64,000 bases of DNA, taken from the NCBI GenBank assembly GCA_963779845.1, contig CAVZZV010000001.1:944396-1008395 (forward strand). The letters are read 5' to 3'. This DNA comes from CAVZZV01 sp963779845. GTDB taxonomy: Bacteria > Bacteroidota > Bacteroidia > Bacteroidales > GCA-2748055. Positions 27,393-35,544 of this stretch are shown here, in pieces. The position numbers and the translations under genes were made by a program. A model generated the notes under the pieces. That model did no database searches. It was not told the DNA's origin and saw nothing but the letters and a program-made list of their open reading frames with translations. Position 1 is the stretch's first letter. Every line of letters starts with the position of its first letter.

Positions 27393-28823
27393 TTAATCCT
27401 GTTTAAATTCAAAAGCTCCTATGTCTGCAGCTATACCCTGGGGAATAGGTATACTATCGTACGAAAATTCATATCCCGCGTCCGTACCTTTATCAATGGC
27501 AGGACTTTGTTTCCTGAGTGAAAAAGCTTCCGGGGAATCAGTCCGTAAATAATTTTCAAATTCAGGATTTGCGAAAACAGCTGCATTCCCGGGACCTTCT
27601 TTTCCCATTTTTAAACTTCCCGAAGCAGCAAAATACAGGTTGTTTTCAATGATGTTCTGTGGTTGCGCAGTGGAATTTTTGCCAAGATTGAAAATAACGA
27701 TATCTTCTTCTGTAACAATAATATTATTTCTAATCAGGTTTCGTGAATTATATTGGGTAATATTAAATACACCCCAGTCGTTGGCATTTCGTTTCCGGCG
27801 GATGATAGTATTATTATCAATTTTACAATCAGCCCCGCGCCACAGTGCAATAAACTGCTGAAAGTCGTCACTTATATTATGATGGATGCTAAAATCCCGG
27901 TAATCGGGCTTTTGTTCTACATCTGCCCATGTGACCTCCATGAATCCCTGGCAATCCCTGCTATAATTATGATGAATCGATATATTTTGTTTATCAATTC
28001 TTGCATCATCAATTTCTATGGCTCCTCCGTCGGCTCCTCCTCCGTATGCATCAGGGCCCCAGGTGATGCGGGGATCCACAGCACTGTAGTTAATTATCGT
28101 GTTGTAACAAACTTCCTGATTATCGGCACCCAGCCAAATCCCTATAGGTCCCCAGTTCCATTCTTTCAGAATCCTGTTGCAATCGTGGATATAATTATTC
28201 TGAATCAGGATATCTCTTCCGTAACTTTTAATTCCGACTCCGCAATTAAAAATTTCATTGTTCCTGACAATGCAATTTTGCGAAGTTTTGTCCAGGTAAA
28301 CTGCCCCCAGCTCCCACATCGTAAGAAAGCTGCCGGTAGTTCCCGGTAATTCCGCCACGGTATTGTGGAAATACAGATTCTCTACAATGATAAAACTGCC
28401 TTTCAGACGAATACAGTTTCCGAATTCATTTTTATCAGGATTGAAATCTGTATTGGTGAAAGACGGTGCCGCTTCCTGTTCAGAACCATAATCACTCAGA
28501 ATAATATAATTCTTTGCATTTCCGGAATCATTAATTTCAAGCTTTCCCCTGAAGGTGGAACCCCTTTTAAAACAGATTTTATCACCGGGAGAAAATTTGG
28601 CTTTCTCAATTCTTGCCAATGATTTCCAGGCCGTTTCAGGGCGGTGGCCTTCCTTCTCATCGTTCCCGTTCTCAGAATCAATGTAATACAGATTCGATAC
28701 ATCTTTTTGTATGGGTGACTCTGTCTCTGCAGATTCCTTAAAATCAGCACGGCAGCCTGTGAAAAACATCAGCAGCAGACTAACATTCAGAAGAGAAGTT
28801 CTATATCGAAGAGGCAAATTCAT
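27393..28823 (-). CDS. Right-handed beta-helix lipoprotein (possible lyase or hydrolase)
   Basis: 476 residues with a lipobox (FFTGC). The mature chain starts with YYIDSENGNDEKEG, typical of parallel beta-helix proteins of the DUF1565/pectate-lyase-like type. It continues with many N-x-I-x-x-N helix rungs (IVRNNEIFNCG, IQNNYIHDCNR, ICYNTIINY-like and IDNNTIIRRKR) and ends GAFEFKQD. The fold suits polysaccharide lyases and epimerases, but I cannot name a family or a catalytic site. First gene of a four-gene operon with the sulfatase, phosphoesterase and GH-N-like hydrolase. A LacI-type operator is centred about 22 bases upstream of its ATG. Confidence 0.78.
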   Translation of the reverse strand: MNLPLRYRTSLLNVSLLLMFFTGCRADFKESAETESPIQKDVSNLYYIDSENGNDEKEGHRPETAWKSLARIEKAKFSPGDKICFKRGSTFRGKLEINDSGNAKNYIILSDYGSEQEAAPSFTNTDFNPDKNEFGNCIRLKGSFIIVENLYFHNTVAELPGTTGSFLTMWELGAVYLDKTSQNCIVRNNEIFNCGVGIKSYGRDILIQNNYIHDCNRILKEWNWGPIGIWLGADNQEVCYNTIINYSAVDPRITWGPDAYGGGADGGAIEIDDARIDKQNISIHHNYSRDCQGFMEVTWADVEQKPDYRDFSIHHNISDDFQQFIALWRGADCKIDNNTIIRRKRNANDWGVFNITQYNSRNLIRNNIIVTEEDIVIFNLGKNSTAQPQNIIENNLYFAASGSLKMGKEGPGNAAVFANPEFENYLRTDSPEAFSLRKQSPAIDKGTDAGYEFSYDSIPIPQGIAADIGAFEFKQD

Positions 28824-28840
28824 TGAAATTTAAATATGAA

Positions 28841-28850
28841 CAAACGTTTG
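28841..28850. promoter_or_regulatory. Putative LacI operator (CAAACGTTTG)
   Basis: Perfect palindrome CAAACGTTTG in the context GAACAAACGTTTGAGCAAG, between the stop of the DUF4838 gene and the ATG of the beta-helix lipoprotein gene. Only 53 bases separate those genes, so the site marks a separate promoter inside the locus. Confidence 0.65.
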
Positions 28851-28876
28851 AGCAAGTTAATAATTTTTCATGACTT

Positions 28877-30739
28877 TTAGTAACTTTTATTTTTTTCCGG
28901 CGATGAAATGCCATAGTATTTTCTCCAGTAATCCAAATCACGATATTCGGAAACCAGGAAAATGCCTTTTGACTTATTATCCCTGAGGAAATTGTGCAGC
29001 AAAACAACTTTTTTCATTAAAGTTTCTTCAGGTAATCCGGCAGCCTTTCCTTCCAGAATTTCAAGATCCAGCGCTGCATATTCAAGCATAAGAGACAAGC
29101 TTGTCCAATGGATATTATTTTCGCTTTTTCCGCTTAATTTAAGCAGTCTGTTCCGGTAGTCATTGATTTTTTTCTGTGCTCTGCGAATATCAGATTCCGG
29201 TTTAAGTTCCGATCCTTTTATTTTATTATAGTACCTGACAGTATTTTCCAGGCATTCGAATATCTCCCTGGCGAGTGGGGTATCTTTCCCGAAACGGGTT
29301 TTGCAAAAATCATTTATCAGCGAATCTGTATTTATATATGGATTCCAAAGCAGACGCGAGAGTGCGTAATGATTGAGTTCATAGCTTCTCCAGTCTCCCG
29401 GCTCCGCATAGCAGGAAATCCCCTGTACCGGAAGGGAAGCATACCATTGAAGGTCCTTTTGCATATAGCCGGGAATAATATTGGGCAGCGATTTCCAGGC
29501 ATACTTACGGTAATAGGTGTATATTCCAAGATCGCCGGAAAAATTTTCCCTCCACTGAAGAATCGCTTTCCGGTAAATGGCATTTTGAGGGGAGGAGGAA
29601 TCGTAAATCTGATACTGAAAATCCTGATGGATCGGACAGATATCAATAATAATACCCGAATCGATGGGTACTGATGGTAGTGTTTTTTCAAAGGCTATGA
29701 TTTCCAGCCGGACTTTCATTCCCGATTTCCCCAGACCGTCCTGAATATATTCGGCAAATTCCGCCTGTCTCTCCGAAGGAGAAGGGAGATTATTTTCACT
29801 GCATTTATCCCATCGCGCAAAATCAGGAGGCCAGAGATCAAAAATTTCAGTGCCGGGATATTTTTTAAGGTAGGTAATCAGATTATTCAGAAAATATTCC
29901 CGTGCTGCCGGATTTTCGATCATAAAAACAACCTCATCTGCCGGATCTGCATTACAATGTTCATCTTTTCCGAACCATTCAGGATGCTGCATGAATATTT
30001 TTCCCCCTTCCATGGAGGCATTCAAAAAATTCTGATATCCATGTTGTCCTGTTTCCAGGATAATTCCTCTCTTCTCGATTTCAGGAAGAAGAGAACAGTA
30101 CATTTCCCAGCTAACCCGGCCACGATTATTTTGATTCACCGGGATCATCAGTGTATTCAGACGTGCTTTGGGAATCCATTCAATTATCCTTGCCAGTGAA
30201 GTACTATCCAGTGATCTTCCTTCTGCCATATCTGTTTTTCTATACTTAAAAACCGGTTTTTCACTGACATAAAGACCTCGTTCAACGGAAAGATTCCCCG
30301 TCGAAGGAATATATTCTGCCTGGTTTTCATAGAAGTCGAAGCAGGGAGCCGGAAATTTACATCCCAGTCTCTCCAGCAGATCGTAAACAGCATACAGGAG
30401 TGAACGGTCGTTTTGCGCAGAGAGAAAGATACTGCCATCCCTGTCTTTTATTTCGTATGCTTCCGGGGGAAGTATACTATCAATTTTAAGAATTATGAAA
30501 CCTGAACCGGACTTGGGTGCTGCATTACAAATCCCGAACTCTGCATGGCTGATCTTCTCCAGGTAGGCTGCGAGTTCATCTGCGGCAAATTTCTGAGTGA
30601 CTGTCGGATGTTCCGGCAGGATTATGGGCAATAGTGCCTGTCCCTCAGAGGCTATATATATACTGCTTTCTTTATTTTTACATGAAGAAAATAACAGCAG
30701 AAGCAGAATGTAATAGATATATCTGTTAAGGACAACCAT
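28877..30739 (-). CDS. DUF4838 lipoprotein
   Basis: 620 residues with lipobox LLFSSC (C about 20). An N-terminal alpha-glucuronidase/GH20-type accessory domain (about 28-130, LPEHPTVTQKFAADELAAYLEKISHAEF) precedes a DUF4838 central region (about 165-440). That region is barrel-like with acidic stretches, for example EIFDLWPPDFARWD, RLEIIAFEKT and CYAEPGDWRSYELNHY. A helical C-terminus follows. DUF4838 proteins are frequent in polysaccharide loci and are presumed glycoside hydrolases; the activity is not established from sequence. It follows the GH127 gene by 64 bases. Confidence 0.8.
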   Translation of the reverse strand: MVVLNRYIYYILLLLLFSSCKNKESSIYIASEGQALLPIILPEHPTVTQKFAADELAAYLEKISHAEFGICNAAPKSGSGFIILKIDSILPPEAYEIKDRDGSIFLSAQNDRSLLYAVYDLLERLGCKFPAPCFDFYENQAEYIPSTGNLSVERGLYVSEKPVFKYRKTDMAEGRSLDSTSLARIIEWIPKARLNTLMIPVNQNNRGRVSWEMYCSLLPEIEKRGIILETGQHGYQNFLNASMEGGKIFMQHPEWFGKDEHCNADPADEVVFMIENPAAREYFLNNLITYLKKYPGTEIFDLWPPDFARWDKCSENNLPSPSERQAEFAEYIQDGLGKSGMKVRLEIIAFEKTLPSVPIDSGIIIDICPIHQDFQYQIYDSSSPQNAIYRKAILQWRENFSGDLGIYTYYRKYAWKSLPNIIPGYMQKDLQWYASLPVQGISCYAEPGDWRSYELNHYALSRLLWNPYINTDSLINDFCKTRFGKDTPLAREIFECLENTVRYYNKIKGSELKPESDIRRAQKKINDYRNRLLKLSGKSENNIHWTSLSLMLEYAALDLEILEGKAAGLPEETLMKKVVLLHNFLRDNKSKGIFLVSEYRDLDYWRKYYGISSPEKNKSY

Positions 30740-30803
30740 TTTTCAGAGGGGATTTAATCAGGTACGGCTTAAACTCTTACCAGGAATTATTCTGAATATA
30801 CGC

Positions 30804-32741
30804 TTATTCTATTTCATCCTGAAGCCATGTGAGCCGCCAGCTTCCGATTTTTCTGCCGCCGGCCTCATAGAAGGGCAGGAACAGGAAAGGTTTTTTATCC
30901 TTTAGTTGTAATTCGTAAGCGGGACCCTTCATTCCATCCGGAGATTTCACCTGTACAAATAATTTTTCAGGATTTTCTTCCGGAAGTTTCAATACTTTCT
31001 CCCGGTTTTCCCCTTCAAGTAATCCGTTGGCGGCGTAGTTCAGGGGTCCGCGTGAAAATGCATACCAGTGTACCTGGTATAAATCTTTACCTCCCTGTGG
31101 TTTCAGAGCATGTTCCAGTTTGCGGGAAATACGGATGTTCATGGGAAAAACGATCTTTATCCTGTCATTCTTCTTCCATTCTCTGGCAAACTTATAATAA
31201 GACTTTCCAGTAAGTTTATCAGTTTCAAGAGCTTCTCCATTCACGGACAACTTTACCGAACCAGCCCATTCAGGAATTCTGATGTACAGGGGAAAATTCA
31301 TTTTTTTCTGTGGATTTACCGTCAGGATAATTTCTCCATCGAAAGGAAAATTTGTCTCCTGGCTCAGCATAATCTCATTTCCGTCCAGTTCCATTTTTAC
31401 CCGGCATTCTTCAAAAAGATTAAGGGAAATGCCGTCAGCCATTTCAGTGAAAATTAAGCCGGGAATTTCTTCCAGTGCCAGGGCTCCGCTGGAGGGACAG
31501 CAGTCGTTGAAATGGGCAGTAAGTCTCCTTCCGTTGGTAAAGCTGTGATAGCACCACTGAATTCCGTCAGGATATTGTGCTCCCAAAAGGGCATTATAGG
31601 CTGCTTTTTCAAATTCATCCATAAAGACAGCTTCAGAGGTAATCTTAAAAAGTTCTCTGTTAAGTTGCATCCAGGCCATAATGCTACAGGTTTCTATAAA
31701 TCCGTAAGGATTCCAGAAACGTCCCCTGTTAAAGCTTTCATAAAATTTTCCAACACCACCCCAGGGACCGCCGTTAATGGATAGATGTTGTTCCTTAATA
31801 TTTTTCCAGGCATTCAAAACGGCAGTAAGATATTCCTTTTTACCTGTATATTCATATAGTTTGGCTATGGCTGTCAGATTCCATATGATCTGATATGCTT
31901 TTCCTTCTCCAACCCATAACATATCGGTATTATTCAGTCCGGCTGAAATAATTTGCAGTCCCTGCTTTTCCTCTGCCTGTTTTATTACCAGCCCCGCGAA
32001 ATCAAGGTATCGTTTGTCTTTGGTAAGTTTGTATAATTCTACCACCGGGTCAATGATAATGGTGGCAGAAATTCCGAGTCTTGTTCCATACTCTGTGACA
32101 GGATTTTTTCCGTCGCCGAATGTTCTCAGAAATAGTTCACCTATACGGATTGCAGCTTCGGAATAGGCAGGATCCGGAAAATATTCATGAAGTTTAAGAA
32201 GTCCCAGAGTCATATAACTGAGGTTCCATATATCCCAGGAGTGTTGATGGGAGGCGGAGGTATTGCTGAGTTGTTGTTCCGGAGAGTATGTGCCAAGATA
32301 TCCGTCCGCGGCCTGAAAGCTGACAAGTGAATCGGCTGTTTGCAGCAGCAGTTTTTTCAGTTCCGGATTGCCGGTCCTTGCCACTGCCTGGGAAACTGTA
32401 TAAAGCCATTTGCCGGCATGTTCCCCGTACCAGTCGGTCTTTTTGTTATTCCGCCGGTATTCTTCACGAAAAATATTAATAAGTTCTCCGTCATCCCAGA
32501 GCGGCAACTTCATGAGCCGTCCGGCTTCAGAAATTTCAATTGCATGTCCCAGAAAACCACCAACAGTAATATTTCGTATGTCGGCAGGTTCTGCCAGGAT
32601 TTTCAAAGTGTCGGTCCCGGAATTCGCGGAGAAAAGGGGAGAGTAAGAAAATACCATACACAGAAAAAGAATGGTTAAAATTCTCTTCCATTCTATCAGG
32701 GATAAACTTATCCCGGGAATTTTTCCTGCTACATTTATCAT
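30804..32741 (-). CDS. GH127-type beta-L-arabinofuranosidase-like hydrolase
   Basis: 645 residues with an N-terminal hydrophobic export signal (about 20-38). (alpha/alpha)6-barrel of the former DUF1680 family. Catalytic and zinc residues of GH127 are conserved: the ExC motif GFIETCSI (E350, C352) and the vicinal cysteines HFNDCC (C414, C415), equivalent to E338, C340, C417 and C418 of Bifidobacterium HypBA1, in which one Cys is the nucleophile. A beta-sandwich follows from about 440. Beta-L-arabinofuranosidase activity is the best-known function, but relatives (GH146 and others) differ in substrate. The gene begins four bases after the DUF1735 gene ends. Confidence 0.88.
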   Translation of the reverse strand: MINVAGKIPGISLSLIEWKRILTILFLCMVFSYSPLFSANSGTDTLKILAEPADIRNITVGGFLGHAIEISEAGRLMKLPLWDDGELINIFREEYRRNNKKTDWYGEHAGKWLYTVSQAVARTGNPELKKLLLQTADSLVSFQAADGYLGTYSPEQQLSNTSASHQHSWDIWNLSYMTLGLLKLHEYFPDPAYSEAAIRIGELFLRTFGDGKNPVTEYGTRLGISATIIIDPVVELYKLTKDKRYLDFAGLVIKQAEEKQGLQIISAGLNNTDMLWVGEGKAYQIIWNLTAIAKLYEYTGKKEYLTAVLNAWKNIKEQHLSINGGPWGGVGKFYESFNRGRFWNPYGFIETCSIMAWMQLNRELFKITSEAVFMDEFEKAAYNALLGAQYPDGIQWCYHSFTNGRRLTAHFNDCCPSSGALALEEIPGLIFTEMADGISLNLFEECRVKMELDGNEIMLSQETNFPFDGEIILTVNPQKKMNFPLYIRIPEWAGSVKLSVNGEALETDKLTGKSYYKFAREWKKNDRIKIVFPMNIRISRKLEHALKPQGGKDLYQVHWYAFSRGPLNYAANGLLEGENREKVLKLPEENPEKLFVQVKSPDGMKGPAYELQLKDKKPFLFLPFYEAGGRKIGSWRLTWLQDEIE

Positions 32742-32745
32742 TTTA

Positions 32746-33768
32746 CTATTCCTCTTCCGAAGTTTTCACGGGAACGAATTCCTCATAGGAAATGCCCCTG
32801 TCTCTGAAGACCAGGGTATCAAACACCTGGTGGTTATAAATTCCGACTCTGTATTTGTAACTCAGGTAGAATACATCGCGTTCTTCGCCTCCCCAGCTGT
32901 CACCTCCGGGAACAAATTCGCCGGTTCCTGTGCCGGCAATTTTATATTTGGCATCTTCAACTCTCTCAATCCTTACCTCACCGCTTTCCGGATCAACCAC
33001 AAGTCTGAATGAATTTCCATCCCCGGCTTTGGCTCCGATATAATCGGTTTCCACGGAATATCTTGCCGATGTTTCAAGGCTTACCACATCGTCCTGTTCC
33101 ACGTAGCGGGCATGATAAGTTGTGGTATCGATATTGTTTCCAAATACATCCTGTCCGTAGTCCACTCCTCTTTTAAGGTATTTTCCGTGATATTCATTCA
33201 CATACTTCACCATGAAAAGGGTGAAATCTTTAGGGGGAGCACCGGCTTCCCAGTCGGATTTCACGAGCTTATCGGGATTTGAAGTTGAAGGAGAGCCTGA
33301 AAGTATTGAATCGGCATTACTGGAAGTTATTCTTAGCGGAATAACGTAATGGTTTCCTGTGGAGAGGGAATCATAGAGAAAATCGTCTGCCAGCTGGACA
33401 AGGATTAATCCTGTAAAAGAACCTGCCGGGATAGTCACCTGGTTCTCCGGTTCCAGCGTATACCATTCCGAAGGCAGCGGGCGGACATCATTGTCGAGGC
33501 TGTCGCATAAACTTTCGTCCACCACATAATCAACTGTCCAGTTTTTATTATTTTCATACATTCCGCCAATGGTAACTCCGATATGAAACTTAAGTTCCTT
33601 ATCCAGGGAATTGTCTATAACATCATTCCCAAGGGAAAGGGTACGCACCGGATACTGAACAGGGAAATACACCGCATTATAATCAAAATCCTGAAATTCA
33701 CTATCCTGATTTTCACAGGCTGAAATGACGGATGCGAGTAATAACAGTATTAATATTTTTTTCATCAT
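32746..33768 (-). CDS. DUF1735/DUF4361 surface lipoprotein
   Basis: 340 residues with lipobox SVISAC. The N-terminal DUF1735 beta-sandwich (about 25-160, YFPVQYPVRTLSLG...YTLEPENQVTIPAGSFTGLILVQL...YVIPLRI) is followed by a DUF4361-type lipocalin-like domain (about 185-335, YHGKYLKRGVDYG...DRGISYEEF). Such proteins follow susCD pairs and are surface glycan-binding proteins or accessory parts of the importer. It sits directly after the second SusD gene in the same operon. No catalytic residues are recognised. Confidence 0.85.
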   Translation of the reverse strand: MMKKILILLLLASVISACENQDSEFQDFDYNAVYFPVQYPVRTLSLGNDVIDNSLDKELKFHIGVTIGGMYENNKNWTVDYVVDESLCDSLDNDVRPLPSEWYTLEPENQVTIPAGSFTGLILVQLADDFLYDSLSTGNHYVIPLRITSSNADSILSGSPSTSNPDKLVKSDWEAGAPPKDFTLFMVKYVNEYHGKYLKRGVDYGQDVFGNNIDTTTYHARYVEQDDVVSLETSARYSVETDYIGAKAGDGNSFRLVVDPESGEVRIERVEDAKYKIAGTGTGEFVPGGDSWGGEERDVFYLSYKYRVGIYNHQVFDTLVFRDRGISYEEFVPVKTSEEE

Positions 33769-33822
33769 TCTGACTTTTTAATTTAATGCATTGGACAATT
33801 TTCCTGAATCGGCGGCACCTGA

Positions 33823-35524
33823 CTACCAGCCTTCATTCTGAACCAGGTCATATTTAAGTAATTCATTATAAGGAACGGGTCCGTAAATCATATAATCTTC
33901 ATAATTTCTGCTTTCCAGGAACTGGACTTCATAAGGATCGGGATTTCCGAAATCAATGAACATGGCATACACCGGGTCCGACATAAGTGCTGTAAGTTTC
34001 CATCTGCGGATATCCCAGAAACGAAATCCTTCGAAGCTAAGTTCAATTCTTCTTTCATTCCTTACCAGCTCTCTGAACTGTTCTTTTGAAGAAGTCATTG
34101 AGTTAAGGTATGTGTCGGATGTCATATCGGGCAGTCCTGCCCTTGTTCTGATAGCACTTATGACTTCCCTGGCTGTAAATCCGAATCCCATGGGATCGGC
34201 ATCCGGTCCCCATGCTTCATTGGCTGCTTCCGCATAATTCAGGAATATTTCGGTGAAGCGGAAATAGGTAATGAAATGCTCAGCGGTGGTGACATTACCG
34301 GGAATCAGGTTTACCTTGGCATCCAGCATAAATTTTTTCAGGTAATAGCCGGAACGGGTGGAATTTATGGTATTGTTAATTCCATCCTCGGGAGCATCCA
34401 CATCCGTATGAATGGTATCTTTTACGACATTTCCGTTATAGACGATATAGTTTTTGAGACGCGGGTCCCTGTTTTTGTAGGGATCAGCAGGATCATAGCC
34501 ACTGGTTGATTCGGAAATGGGCAGGCCGTTTTGCATTGGGAAAATATCCACAAGGTCCTGTGTCGGATTGGTTCTGCCGTTTCCGAATTCCGAAGGCGGA
34601 AAGTTTTCGACTTCGAGGCCGTTGGAGATTGTGTAGGCATTATTCCAGATAATTTCCGGATCCGCAAAATCTTTATAAAATCCGATTCCTGTAGGTGAGA
34701 GTGCCGATAAGCCGTCATGATCGGCAAGAGTTTCCCCGGCCGACTCTGCAGCAGCTTCCCAGTCGAGTACCCCAAATGCCGGACTGGCAGCAAATAAAGT
34801 AACTCTTGATCTCAGAGCCCTGGCAACAAGTCCCGAGACACGATTGGTATACCTGCCTCCGAAAGTGGCATTGTAAATCGGATCATTAGCGACATCCTTA
34901 TAAGTCTCCGGAAGGTATTTGACTGCAGTATCAATATCCGCCAGAATCTGATTCACACATTCCGTATATGTATTCCGGGGACGATTAAAATCATCATTAA
35001 TATTCAGGGGTTCCAGAATGATCGGAAAACCAAGAAGTCTTCCGTCACTTGCCATACCTCCGTGATACTGCAGCAACCTGAACATCCACCAGGCTCTTAA
35101 TCCGTATGCTTCACCCTTAAGTCTCCTGAAGTGGTTTTTATCTATTTCTTCATTTTGCCAGGACCATTCCACCTGATCTATATTTTCAAGGAAGGAATTG
35201 ATATAGAAAATCTCATTGTATGCGCTGCTCCACATGGAAAGCGGATAGAATGAAGATTTCCATTCTCCCGTGGTCATCAGCAGATACTGAGAATTCTTAT
35301 CATTGGTGACGGCATCATCACTGACCACATCATCATTAAAATTAACGGAGGAGAGGCATATTTCTGTATGCATGAAGCAGAAGACCTTCATAATATGCCG
35401 GATCGGTTATCATCTCTTCTTTGGTCAGCCGGTTATCAAGCCCCGGTTCCAGAAATTTCTCACAGGAAACCAGGAAGAAGGAAAGTAAACTAAAGCCTAA
35501 CAATCCGTAAATATATTTTTTCAT
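33823..35524 (-). pseudogene. SusD/RagB-like lipoprotein with a one-base frameshift
   Basis: The N-terminal piece starts at ATG 35524 (MKKYIYGLLGFSLLSFFLVSCEKFLEPGLDNR), has lipobox LVSC, and runs to AYRNMPLL before a stop. The rest of a normal SusD protein (SVNFNDDVVSDDAVTND onward) is in the next frame to 33823. Removing one base in GGAGGAG at 35347-35353 gives M-P-L-S-V-N-F without a break. The span of 1702 bases is 567 codons plus one. SusD is the surface lid that hands glycan to its SusC barrel; the partner is the gene at 35545. The C-terminal landmarks (RRIELSFEGFRFWDIRRW) are intact. Assembly error or recent inactivation. Confidence 0.88.
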
Positions 35525-35544
35525 ATCTTGATTCTTTATTAACA

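Noticed and set aside
27753..28349. 198-residue plus-strand frame
   Set aside because: Antisense shadow of the beta-helix lipoprotein, without its own signal or family.
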